DNA from: Nocardioides pantholopis | GTDB taxonomy: Bacteria; Actinomycetota; Actinomycetes; Propionibacteriales; Nocardioidaceae | Direction of reading: 5' to 3' | Assembly (NCBI RefSeq): GCF_003710085.1 | Contig: NZ_CP033324.1 | Coordinates: forward strand, 1,054,001-1,118,000 | DNA: 64,000 nt | Shown: in pieces, positions 55,518 through 63,235 of the stretch | Numbering within the stretch: the first letter of the stretch is position 1 | How the letters are laid out: each line of letters opens with the position of its first letter | The notes under the pieces: generated by a model | Told to the model about the DNA's origin: nothing | The model's database searches: none | What the model saw: the letters and a program-made list of their open reading frames with translations, nothing else | Translations under genes and position numbers: made by a program

Positions 55518-55534
55518 GCGGAACGGGGTTCCGC
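55518..55534. promoter_or_regulatory. Perfect operator palindrome before the second SBP gene
   Basis: GCGGAAC-GGG-GTTCCGC, 17 bases, seven-base arms, three-base spacer; the best-formed member of the GRAAY-N3-RTTYC set. Confidence 0.7.
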
Positions 55535-55672
55535 CGAAAGTACTCCGAATCGCGGGGTTTGTCGCCCATCGCGGAACGGACTTCCAGTGCGCGGGACACT
55601 GGGCAGTCCCTGGGCGACGGGAGCGCCGCCACGGTGCCTGCCCGAGGACGACGTCGGCACCAGGGGCGGGGC

Positions 55673-56965
55673 TCACCCCGACCCCGGCACCCGATCCAGG
55701 TTCCGCTGCGCCCGACGGTGCAGCAACGCACGCTCGCTCTCGTTCCTGGAGCGCGCGGCCGCCTCCGTGAACGACCGGCTCGCCTGCTCGTACTGCCCCG
55801 CCCGCTCGAGCAGGTCCCCGCGCACGCTCGGCACGAGGGGTGAGGCACCGAGCGCCTCGGCGTCCAGCGCCTCGAGCACGGCCAGCCCTGCGTCCGGGCC
55901 GAAGGCGCGGCCGTGCGCGACGGCGCGGTTCACCTCGACGACCGGTCCGGGCGCGGCGCCGGCCAGGACGTCGTACAGCGCCGCGATCCGGCGCCAGTCC
56001 GTGTCCTCGGCACGCCGGGCGCGGGCATGCTGAGCGGCGATCGAGGCCTGCAGGAAGTACTTGCCGACCGGCTTCCCGCGGGCGGCGAGCTGCTCGGCCC
56101 GTCGCAGCGCGGCGATCCCGCGCCCGATCAGCAACGGGTCCCAGCGGGTCCGGTCCTGTGCCTCCAGCAGCACCGGTGCACCGGACTCGTCGAGCCGGGC
56201 TGCCATCCGGGAGCCCTGGATCTCCAGCAGCGCCTGGAGCCCGAGCACCTCGGGCTCGTCGGGCGCGAGCGCGGCCAGCATGCGCGCGAGCCGCATCGCC
56301 TCGTTCGACAGGTCGGGACGCATCCAGTCCGTGCCGGTGGTGGCGGTGTAGCCCTCGTTGAATATCAGGTAGATCACGGCCATGACGTCGTCGAGGCGCC
56401 TGGTCCGCTCCGCCCCGGTGGGCAGCTCGAACTCGGCGCGCGCCTCGGACAGGGTCCTCTTGGCCCGCGAGATCCGCTGGCCCATGGCGGTCTCGGAGGC
56501 CAGGAACCCGCGGGCGATCTCGGCGGTGGTGAGCCCGCCGACGAGTCGAAGCGTCAGCGCCGCGCGGGTCTCGGCGCTCAGGGCGGGGTGGCAGGTCAGG
56601 AAGATCAGCCGCAGCACGTCGTCCTCGATGTGGTCGACCTGGGCGTCGAGATCGGCCATCGCAGCCTCCCCTCCCTGGCCGGCGTGCCCGAGCTCCGCGA
56701 CCTTGCGGCGCAGGACGTCGGCGCGCCGGAAGTGATCGATGCCGCGCCGTTTCGCGGTGGTCATCAGCCACGCGCCCGGGTTCGCCGGTACGCCGGCCGC
56801 GGGCCACTGCTCGAGCGCGGCGACGAGGGCGTTCTGCGCCAGGTCCTCGGCGAGCTCCACGTCCCGCGTCATGCGGGTCAGAGCGCCGACGAGGCGGGCC
56901 GACTCGGCCCGCCACGCGGCGACGATGGCCTCGCCGGGGTCCTCTGAGCTGGTCGCTGCCGGCAC
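55673..56965 (-). CDS. ECF42-type RNA polymerase sigma factor with C-terminal extension
   Basis: A 430-residue sigma factor. Sigma region 2 is LTRMTRDVELAEDLAQNALVAALEQWP with NPGAWLMTTAKRRGIDHFRR; region 4 is LTLRLVGGLTTAEIARGFLASETAMGQRISRAKRTL. A C-terminal part of about 230 residues (DUF6596/TPR-like, LIFNEGYTATTG... AALYDVLAGAAPGPVVEVNRAVA) identifies the ECF42 group. ECF42 genes pair with a DGPF/YCII protein gene, as here at 57007. GTG 56965 chosen. Confidence 0.92.
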   Translation of the reverse strand: MPAATSSEDPGEAIVAAWRAESARLVGALTRMTRDVELAEDLAQNALVAALEQWPAAGVPANPGAWLMTTAKRRGIDHFRRADVLRRKVAELGHAGQGGEAAMADLDAQVDHIEDDVLRLIFLTCHPALSAETRAALTLRLVGGLTTAEIARGFLASETAMGQRISRAKRTLSEARAEFELPTGAERTRRLDDVMAVIYLIFNEGYTATTGTDWMRPDLSNEAMRLARMLAALAPDEPEVLGLQALLEIQGSRMAARLDESGAPVLLEAQDRTRWDPLLIGRGIAALRRAEQLAARGKPVGKYFLQASIAAQHARARRAEDTDWRRIAALYDVLAGAAPGPVVEVNRAVAHGRAFGPDAGLAVLEALDAEALGASPLVPSVRGDLLERAGQYEQASRSFTEAAARSRNESERALLHRRAQRNLDRVPGSG

Positions 56966-57006
56966 GATGCCAGCGTAGTGAGTCCCGGTCGTCAGGAGGC
57001 CGGCGT

Positions 57007-57381
57007 TCACTCGCCCGGCGCGTCCGGAGCCTCCGAGATCTGGCGCAGGGTCGAGACCACGGTGACCTCGGGCCAGTGCTTCGCGTGCAGCTCGGCGAAC
57101 TCCCGTTGGTCGGCCACGGCTTCCTCGAGGCTGTCGTACTGCAGGAGGGACCAGCCGCCGACGACCTCCTTGGCCTCGGCGTACGGTCCGTCGACCCGGC
57201 TGACGTCGCCCTGGCGGACCACGAAGTTCACGGCGTCCTCGGTGCCGTACAGGCCGCCGCCGTCGAGGAACACGCCGTTGGCGGCCCGTTCGCCGATGTA
57301 GGCGCCCATGGCGTCGAACAGCGCCTGCGGCGGCATGCCGATGCCCTCGGCCATCCTCACGAATCCCATGAAACGCGGCAT
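57007..57381 (-). CDS. DGPF/YCII-related protein (ECF42 partner)
   Basis: A 124-residue protein of the YCII-like superfamily: MPRFMGFVRM, GGGLYGTEDAVNFVVRQGDVSRVDGPYAEAKEVVGGWSLLQYDS, where VDGPYAEAKE is the DGPF-type motif. It precedes the sigma gene on the same strand (41 bases) and is the conserved neighbour and known target type of ECF42 sigma factors. Strong ribosome site AGGAG. Confidence 0.9.
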   Translation of the reverse strand: MPRFMGFVRMAEGIGMPPQALFDAMGAYIGERAANGVFLDGGGLYGTEDAVNFVVRQGDVSRVDGPYAEAKEVVGGWSLLQYDSLEEAVADQREFAELHAKHWPEVTVVSTLRQISEAPDAPGE

Positions 57382-57426
57382 CTTGATCACTCCTACTGGT
57401 TGCTGGGAGATGCTTCTCGCACAGAC

Positions 57427-57453
57427 GTCGAACGGCCAGCCGGTTCTTCGACA
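57427..57453 (-). promoter_or_regulatory. ECF42-type promoter TGTCGA-N17-CGAC
   Basis: On the minus strand TGTCGA (57448-57453) is followed after 17 bases by CGAC (57427-57430), matching the ECF42 promoter signature (TGTCGA at -35, CGAC/CGTC at -10) reported for this group. It lies 46 bases before the DGPF gene, implying autoregulation of the pair. Confidence 0.6.
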
Positions 57454-57480
57454 TCGACACCCGCCCCGCGGCGGCGAATG

Positions 57481-58461
57481 ATGAGACCGGTGACGCGGAG
57501 CTCGGAGCAACGCACGGGCACCGGGGCCGACGATGCGGTCGCCCCGGCGCAGCTGTCGGCGCGGGACTGGCGACAGCTCCTACGTCGTGCCGCGGGTCAT
57601 CTGATGGACGCGCGTCTTCCCTACCTCAGTGCCGGGGTCGCGTTCTTCGCGGTCCTGTCGGTGGCACCGGTGCTGGTGACCGCGCTCTCGGTCTACGGGG
57701 CCCTCAACACCCCGGGCCAGGCGCGCCGGCAGCTGTCGCAGATGGCACAGGTGCTGCCACCGCAGGTGCACGCGCTCGTCACCGACCAGCTGACCAGCAT
57801 CACGACCGCCTCGACCGAGGTGCTCACGGTGCGCGGCCTGGTCGGGCTCGTGCTCGCGCTGTGGACCGCCACGACTGCCGTGGTGGCTCTCATCGACGCG
57901 TTGACGGTGGCCTACCACGAGACGGAGACCAGGGGCTTCCTCCGGCGTACCCTCCTGGGCCTGCTGTTCGTCTTCGGCGGCGCGCTCCTGCTGGGCGCGG
58001 TGATCGCCCTCGCCGGGGTGATCTCCCGAGCCACCGACGACGCTCCGGGCTACGTGCGAGCCGTGGTGGCGGTGGTCGCCTGGCCGGTGCTGGCAGTGCT
58101 GATGAGCACGATGCTGGCAGTCCTCTACCGGTTCGCCCCGGACCGCAGGAACCCGCAGTGGCGGTGGACGACGTGGGGAGCCACGGGTGCCACCGTGCTG
58201 TGGGCGGCCACCTCCGCAGCGCTGTTCGCGTACGTCCAGAACCTCGGCACCTACGGGACCACCTACGGCTCCCTGGCCGGCGTGGCGATCAGCATGTTCT
58301 GGCTCTGGCTCACCGTCCTGCTCGTCCTGTTCGGGGCAGCCGTCAACGGGGAGTCGGAGCGGCAGACCCTGCGCGACTCCACGACCGGTCCCGAGCGGCC
58401 GCAGGGCGAGCGCGGCGCGGTGGTCGCCGACAGCACGCCGTCCGACCTCCACCAACCCTGA
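57481..58461 (+). CDS. YihY/BrkB family inner-membrane protein
   Basis: A 326-residue membrane protein with six spans. Family marks are ARLPYLSAGVAFFAVLSVAPVLVTALSVYG near residue 45 and the C-terminal NLGTYGTTYGSLAGVAISMFWLWLTVLLVLFGAAVNGESER, nearly diagnostic of YihY/BrkB. Function is not settled. Start could also be the ATG three bases earlier. Converges with the gene at 58553. Confidence 0.92.
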   Translation: MRPVTRSSEQRTGTGADDAVAPAQLSARDWRQLLRRAAGHLMDARLPYLSAGVAFFAVLSVAPVLVTALSVYGALNTPGQARRQLSQMAQVLPPQVHALVTDQLTSITTASTEVLTVRGLVGLVLALWTATTAVVALIDALTVAYHETETRGFLRRTLLGLLFVFGGALLLGAVIALAGVISRATDDAPGYVRAVVAVVAWPVLAVLMSTMLAVLYRFAPDRRNPQWRWTTWGATGATVLWAATSAALFAYVQNLGTYGTTYGSLAGVAISMFWLWLTVLLVLFGAAVNGESERQTLRDSTTGPERPQGERGAVVADSTPSDLHQP

Positions 58462-58478
58462 CCGGGCCCACGCCAAAA

Positions 58479-58530
58479 CGGGTCGTGTGCCTGAGGTCGC
58501 GCTCCAGCGCGTTCTCAGGCACACGACCCG
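58479..58530. terminator. Long hairpin between convergent genes
   Basis: CGGGTCGTGTGCCTGAG (58479-58495) pairs perfectly with 58514-58530; the centre has a second stem (GCGCT/AGCGC). No T run. It probably ends transcription from both sides. Confidence 0.75.
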
Positions 58531-58552
58531 GTGGACGGTCGTACGGCGGACC

Positions 58553-59284
58553 TCAGCCGGCGAGCGTGCCCGGCTTGACGACGCCGAGGAAGGAGGCGAT
58601 CAGGACCAGGACCCAGATCGCGTAGACCCACGGCACGGCGCGGCGCATCGAGCCGCCGATGGCAGCCTCGACCTCGGGGGTGGAGCCGTTGCTCATCAGC
58701 TTGCCGAAGGCGGGGCCGAACGGCTTGAGCGAGATCCGGATCATCACGCCGCAGAAGATGCACAGCGCGTACGCCGCGACCTTGCCCGCCAGCCACTTCG
58801 GGTTGGTGTCCACGCCGAACGGCTCGTCGGCGAAGAACGTGTACGCCGCGGCGACCAGCAGGGCGACGGTGATGCCGATCCGGACGACCCAGTCCGCCTT
58901 GGCGGCGAGGTCGGCGTGCTTGGCGGGGGAGCGGAAGAACGAGACCAGCATGATCGCCAGCCAGGCGAGGCCGCCGATCCAGGCCAGCGCGAGCAGCCAG
59001 CCGGAGAACACGTCCTTGCCGATCTCGCCGGCGGCCATCAGCGTCACACCGCTGGGCAGCATCAGGATCAGGCAGATCCGCGGCGCCAGGTCGACCATGT
59101 GCATGATCTTCATCGCCGTGGCCCGGCCCTGCGGCGAGACCTTCGGGTCGACGACGAACTTGCTGGAGTAGAAGACCCCGATGTCGCTGCCGAGCCAGTA
59201 GGTCAGCAGCAGGATGTGCAGAAGGATCGCGAAGCTGTGCAGGTCGAGTCCGACTGCTGGCTCCAGGGTGGCAGCGAGGTCCAT
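58553..59284 (-). CDS. Multi-span membrane protein of unknown function
   Basis: A 243-residue protein with about six membrane helices (for example HSFAILLHILLLTYWLGSDIGVFYSS, WLLALAWIGGLAWLAIML, IGITVALLVAAAYTFF). Two His in the first helix recall CopD/DUF2269-like or heme-binding membrane proteins. It lies upstream-adjacent to the acyl-CoA synthetase on the same strand (90-base gap) and may be co-transcribed. I do not assign a function. Confidence 0.78.
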   Translation of the reverse strand: MDLAATLEPAVGLDLHSFAILLHILLLTYWLGSDIGVFYSSKFVVDPKVSPQGRATAMKIMHMVDLAPRICLILMLPSGVTLMAAGEIGKDVFSGWLLALAWIGGLAWLAIMLVSFFRSPAKHADLAAKADWVVRIGITVALLVAAAYTFFADEPFGVDTNPKWLAGKVAAYALCIFCGVMIRISLKPFGPAFGKLMSNGSTPEVEAAIGGSMRRAVPWVYAIWVLVLIASFLGVVKPGTLAG

Positions 59285-59373
59285 GGGTCTCCGATCAGGA
59301 ACGGGCAGGGGTGGGGCGCGTCCCGAGACGCGCGGTCAGCGAAGGGGCGGGCGAGCCCTCGGAGGGCGAGCCC

Positions 59374-60900
59374 TCAGAGGATCAGGTCGCGCTTGACGAC
59401 CTTGCCCGCGGCGTTGCGGGGCAGGGCAGCGGTGGTCGACCAGCGGCGCGGGATCTTGAAGCCGGCGAGCCGGTCGCGGCAGTGCGCGTCCAGCGCGTCG
59501 GCGTCGAGCGTGGCGCCGTCGGCCAGGACGACCACCGCGGCGACCTCCTCGCCCCACTGCTCCGACGCGACGCCGATGACGGCGGCCTCGCTCACCGCGG
59601 GGTGCTCGGCGAGGACGTCCTCGATCTCGCGCGGGAAGACGTTGATGCCGCCGGAGACGATCATGTCGCTCTTGCGCCCGACGATGTGCAGGAAGCCGTC
59701 CGCGTCGAGCTCGACCAGGTCGCCGCAGGTCACGAAGCCGTCCTCGGTGGTGCAGGCGGCCGTGGCCTCGGCGTTCTTGAAGTAGCCGTTCATCAGGTAC
59801 GGCGAGCGGCTGAACAGCTCGCCGGTGCCGCCCGGCCCGACCTCGGCGCCGGTCTCGTCGACGACGCGCACCTCGGTCATGAACCACGGGTGGCCGACGG
59901 AGCCGGGCCGCGTCGCGGCGTCCACGGGCCGCAGGTTCGTGATGATGCCGCTCTCGGTGGAGCCGTACAGCTCGTGCACGCCCACGTGGGGGAGGGCGCC
60001 CATCAGCCACTGCTTGAGGTCCCAGGGCAGGGCTGCGGCGTTGATGTAGATGGTGTCGAGGCTGGAGAGGTCGGTGGCCGCGATCGCGTCCTCGCCCAGT
60101 GCGCGCAGCATCTGCACGTGCGCGGGCACCAGGAAGACCGACTGGATCGCGTGCTGCGCGACCAGGTCCAGCATGGTGCGGGGCGACCACTTGTTCAGCA
60201 TGACCACGGTGCCGCCGGTGAAGACCGGCGCGTAGCCGAACGCGAAGCCGGCGCCGTGGTACATCGGGGCGACCGCGAGCGAGGTCCGGCCGTTGCCCAG
60301 GCCCCACTCGGCCGCGGCCTGGTAGAAGGTCAGCGAGCGGGACCGGTGGCTGATCATCACGCCCTTGGGCTGGCCGGTGGTCCCCGAGGTGTAGGCGATG
60401 CAGAACGGGTCGGTCTCCGCGACCGGGCGACGCGGGTCGACCGGCGAGGCGGCGGCCAGCGCCTCGTCGTACGTCGGGAGCTCGGCGTGCTCGCCGAGCA
60501 CGATGACCGGGAGGTCGGCGGCCCGCGCGGCCGGCGCGACGACGTCGACCAGGGCGGCGTCGACGAGCACCGCCCGGGCCTCGGAGTGCTCGAGGATGAA
60601 GCCGGCCTCCGCCGCGGTGTAGCGGGGGTTGACCGGCACCATGGTCATGCCGGCCATCGCGATCCCGCAGGCGATCTCGGGGTGCTCGAGGCGGTTGCCC
60701 AGGCCGACGGCCACGTGGGCGCCCGGCGCCAGCCCCAGGTCGAGCAGGACGTTCGCGACGCGGGCGGCGCGCTCGCCGAGCTCGGCGTAGGTCAGGGACC
60801 GGTCGCCGTCGACGACCGCGACCGCGGTCGGCGTGGCCCGGGCGAACTCCCGGACGCCGTTGGCGATGTTGAGCGGGGCACCGCCCGTGGCGAGTGGCAT
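59374..60900 (-). CDS. Acyl-CoA synthetase (AMP-forming)
   Basis: A 508-residue ANL-family enzyme activating a carboxylic acid to its CoA thioester. Motifs: YTSGTTGQPKGVMISH (P-loop), VHELYGSTESGIITN (A5), CGDLVELDADGFLHIVGRKSDMIVSGG (A7/A8) and the catalytic Lys in RNAAGKVVKRDL. An operator-like palindrome lies 22 bases upstream, and the divergent IclR gene is about 290 bases away, so it is likely controlled by that regulator. Acid substrate unknown. Confidence 0.93.
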   Translation of the reverse strand: MPLATGGAPLNIANGVREFARATPTAVAVVDGDRSLTYAELGERAARVANVLLDLGLAPGAHVAVGLGNRLEHPEIACGIAMAGMTMVPVNPRYTAAEAGFILEHSEARAVLVDAALVDVVAPAARAADLPVIVLGEHAELPTYDEALAAASPVDPRRPVAETDPFCIAYTSGTTGQPKGVMISHRSRSLTFYQAAAEWGLGNGRTSLAVAPMYHGAGFAFGYAPVFTGGTVVMLNKWSPRTMLDLVAQHAIQSVFLVPAHVQMLRALGEDAIAATDLSSLDTIYINAAALPWDLKQWLMGALPHVGVHELYGSTESGIITNLRPVDAATRPGSVGHPWFMTEVRVVDETGAEVGPGGTGELFSRSPYLMNGYFKNAEATAACTTEDGFVTCGDLVELDADGFLHIVGRKSDMIVSGGINVFPREIEDVLAEHPAVSEAAVIGVASEQWGEEVAAVVVLADGATLDADALDAHCRDRLAGFKIPRRWSTTAALPRNAAGKVVKRDLIL

Positions 60901-60922
60901 GGGACTCCTCTGCTTCGAATTC

Positions 60923-60935
60923 GAAACAGCGTTCC
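60923..60935. promoter_or_regulatory. IclR-type operator before the acyl-CoA synthetase
   Basis: GAAACAGCGTTCC, near-palindromic, the complement form of GGAACGCTGTTTC; same motif as 34410 and 62029. It overlaps TTCGAATTCGAA (60914-60925). Confidence 0.65.
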
Positions 60936-61189
60936 ACAACGCGGGCCGAGCGTCCAGCGATCGCCACGGTACGGACGTCGATTCCCGATGGTGTCTGGTC
61001 AGCTTCCGGTGAAACGCCGGGGTGGATCCGCAATGTCTTGCACTGGGATCGAGAACATGGGAGAAACGTGTTTGCTGATTGTGGAACAGGCCGCGCCGGG
61101 TGACCGCGCTCGGCCTCCGCGGGCCCGTCGCCGAGGGTCGCAGATCCGCACGACGACCGAGACCCCCCACGCTCGCCGAGGAGTTCGCC

Positions 61190-61996
61190 ATGCCGACGAG
61201 GCCCAAGCAGACCGAGACCGACGGTGGCGGCAGTGCCACCATCGCCACGGTAGAGAGGGCAGCCGACATCCTGCTGCACCTCGCCAACACCCGCGGCCCC
61301 GACTTCGGCATCACCGAGCTCTCCGAGGAGCTCGGCATGTCCAAGGCCGCGATCCACCGGGTCCTGGCCTCGCTGCGCGGGCGCGGCCTCGTCGACGTCG
61401 ACGAGCGCACCCGGCGCTACTCGCTCGGCGTCGGCGCGCTGCGCCTGGGCCTCGCCTACCTGGACCGGATCGACGTACGCCGGATGGGCCGCCCGGCCCT
61501 GGAGCAGCTCTCCGCCCGCACCGGCGAGACCGCGACGCTCTCGGTGCTCCTCGGCGGCCGCGAGCGGATCTACGTCGACCAGGTCACCCCGGACCGCGAG
61601 GTGATCATGTCGGTCTCGCTCGGCGAGCCCTACCCGCTGCACGCCGGCGGGTCGGGCCGCGCGTTCCTGGCGTTCCTGCCCGACGAGCAGCTGGAGAAGT
61701 ACGTCAGCGAGGCGCCGCTGGAGCCGCTGACCGCGAGCACGATCATCGACGTGGAGACCCTGCGCCGCAATCTCGCCGAGGTCCGGGCGCATGGCTGGGC
61801 GCGGTCCTCGGGGGAGCGGAAGAGCGGTGCGGCGTCGGTGGCGGCGCCGGTGCGCAGCCATGACGGCTATCCGATCGCCGTGGTCAGCGTGTGCGGCCCG
61901 GCCGAGCGCTTCTCCGCGGAGTTCGAGGGCTGCCGCGACGCCCTCCTCCACGCCGCCCGCACCCTGTCCCGCCAGTTCGGCTGGATCGACGACTGA
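61190..61996 (+). CDS. IclR family transcriptional regulator
   Basis: A 268-residue regulator. N-terminal winged helix: IATVERAADILLHLANTRGPDFGITELSEELGMSKAAIHRVLASLRGRGLVDVDERTRRYSLGVGALRLG; then the IclR effector domain (GETATLSVLLGGRERIYVDQV, GGSGRAFLAFLPDEQ). It is the only IclR protein visible here and the best candidate to bind the GRAAY-N3-RTTYC palindromes at several promoters from 30 to 62 kb. A half-site GTGGAACA lies before its own start (61081). Confidence 0.93.
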   Translation: MPTRPKQTETDGGGSATIATVERAADILLHLANTRGPDFGITELSEELGMSKAAIHRVLASLRGRGLVDVDERTRRYSLGVGALRLGLAYLDRIDVRRMGRPALEQLSARTGETATLSVLLGGRERIYVDQVTPDREVIMSVSLGEPYPLHAGGSGRAFLAFLPDEQLEKYVSEAPLEPLTASTIIDVETLRRNLAEVRAHGWARSSGERKSGAASVAAPVRSHDGYPIAVVSVCGPAERFSAEFEGCRDALLHAARTLSRQFGWIDD

Positions 61997-62028
61997 CCGA
62001 CCCGAGATTTGTCCACAGTTCCTCTTGT

Positions 62029-62041
62029 GGAACGCTGTTCC
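62029..62041. promoter_or_regulatory. IclR-type operator before the right-end VOC operon
   Basis: GGAAC-GCT-GTTCC, a perfect 13-base inverted repeat 66 bases before the VOC start. Confidence 0.7.
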
Positions 62042-62106
62042 TGTAGGTGAAACTACCGGGGAGCCGAGGTGCCGAGCGCTCGGCGCACCACAGGATCGAG
62101 GAAGCC

Positions 62107-63054
62107 ATGACCCAGCGGCCTGCCGTGTACGGCCCGCTGATCTCGACCGGTGAGGTCGACGCGCACGTGCGCCTGCTGACCGAGGTGTTCGGCATGGCGG
62201 TGGTCGACCGGACAGCGCTCGACGCATCGGTCGCCTCGGACCTCTTCGGTGCCGGGATCGAGGCGGCGCAGCTGACGGTGCTGCAGACTCCCGGAGTCGC
62301 GTCGGGGGCGGTGCTGGTCAGCTTCGAGCCGGCCTCGGCCGAGACCGTGCGCAGCTACGAGACCCGCGTGGACCGCGACGCGCTCAAGGTCATCGACTTC
62401 TACGCCCCCGACTACGAGGGCGCGATCCGGCATGCCCGCTCGCTGGGCTACGAGGTCGTCGAGGCCCAGGCCGAGTACGAGCTGCCCGAGGGCGTGTTCC
62501 GGGAGGCGCACCTGTGGGCCCCGGACAACGTGGTGACGGCCTTCCTCGGCGGACCCGCGGAGTTCTTCGCGGACTTCGCCCAGGTCCTCGACCGCCGCAC
62601 CAGCGAGGTGCAGAGCATCTCGGCGCCGCTCAGCGACGGCCAGGCGGCGGTGGACTACTACCGGGCCGTCTTCGGCTGGGACGTCGTCTACGAGTACGCG
62701 ATCGACGACCCGAGCTTCGCCGAGCTGCTCGGCATCGACGAGCCGCTGCGGCTGCGCTCGCGCAACGTCGGGGCGAGCACCCGGGAGCCCTACGTGGGGC
62801 TCATCGACTACGGGCTCCCGCCCGAGGTCGGCGGGTCGCTGCTCGGACGGGCCGTCGCTCCGCGCCGGGGCCTGCTCGGCGTGGCGGTGAGCGTCGAGGA
62901 CCTCGACGCCACCGTGGCCGCCGCGGCGGCAGCCGTCCCGGGCTCGGCGGGCCCGGTGTGCCCGGTTGCGCTGGCTCCGTTCGGAGGGGGGCGCGCCGCC
63001 GTGCTGACCCCGCCGCACGCCGTACCGCACCTGGTGCTGGAACGCCAGGGCTGA
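62107..63054 (+). CDS. VOC-fold protein (paralogue of 28869-29858)
   Basis: A 315-residue two-module VOC protein: YGPLISTGEVDAHVRLLTEVFGMAVVDRTALDASVASDLFG and, in the second half, PLSDGQAAVDYYRAVFGWDVVYEYAIDDPSFAELLG. It lacks the GPT repeat of its paralogue but otherwise follows it throughout (FREAHLWAPDN, GGPAEFFADFAQVLD, GRAVAPRRGLLG). Reaction unknown. Operator 66 bases upstream suggests control with the cluster. A transport gene follows. Confidence 0.82.
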   Translation: MTQRPAVYGPLISTGEVDAHVRLLTEVFGMAVVDRTALDASVASDLFGAGIEAAQLTVLQTPGVASGAVLVSFEPASAETVRSYETRVDRDALKVIDFYAPDYEGAIRHARSLGYEVVEAQAEYELPEGVFREAHLWAPDNVVTAFLGGPAEFFADFAQVLDRRTSEVQSISAPLSDGQAAVDYYRAVFGWDVVYEYAIDDPSFAELLGIDEPLRLRSRNVGASTREPYVGLIDYGLPPEVGGSLLGRAVAPRRGLLGVAVSVEDLDATVAAAAAAVPGSAGPVCPVALAPFGGGRAAVLTPPHAVPHLVLERQG

Positions 63055-63190
63055 TCCGCCGTCGGCGCTGCGGCGCCGGCGTGACAGGACCTCCGACACA
63101 GTCGTCGGAGGTTGCGAACCAAGTTGACACTCGTCGCGGCGCACCAGGGCCGGGACGGTCTCCCCACGGGGGGACAGGAGGAGGCCGACG

Positions 63191-63235
63191 ATGACACCGA
63201 CACCCAGGGACCCGGCGACGGAGGGAAGCAGCTGA
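63191..63235 (+). CDS. 14-residue leader ORF before the permease
   Basis: ATG 63191 with a strong AGGAGG site (63177-63182) encodes MTPTPRDPATEGSS and stops in the overlap TGATG with the permease start. It could couple translation to the permease, which itself has only a weak ribosome site. Confidence 0.3.
   Translation: MTPTPRDPATEGSS

Noticed and set aside
53934..56915. A continuous minus-strand frame of 993 codons covering both the SBP gene and the sigma-factor region
   Set aside because: Only the part from 55487 down encodes a recognisable protein with signal peptide; upstream it runs out of frame through the sigma-factor gene and is Arg/Gly/Pro-rich, as expected for a wrong frame in GC-rich DNA.
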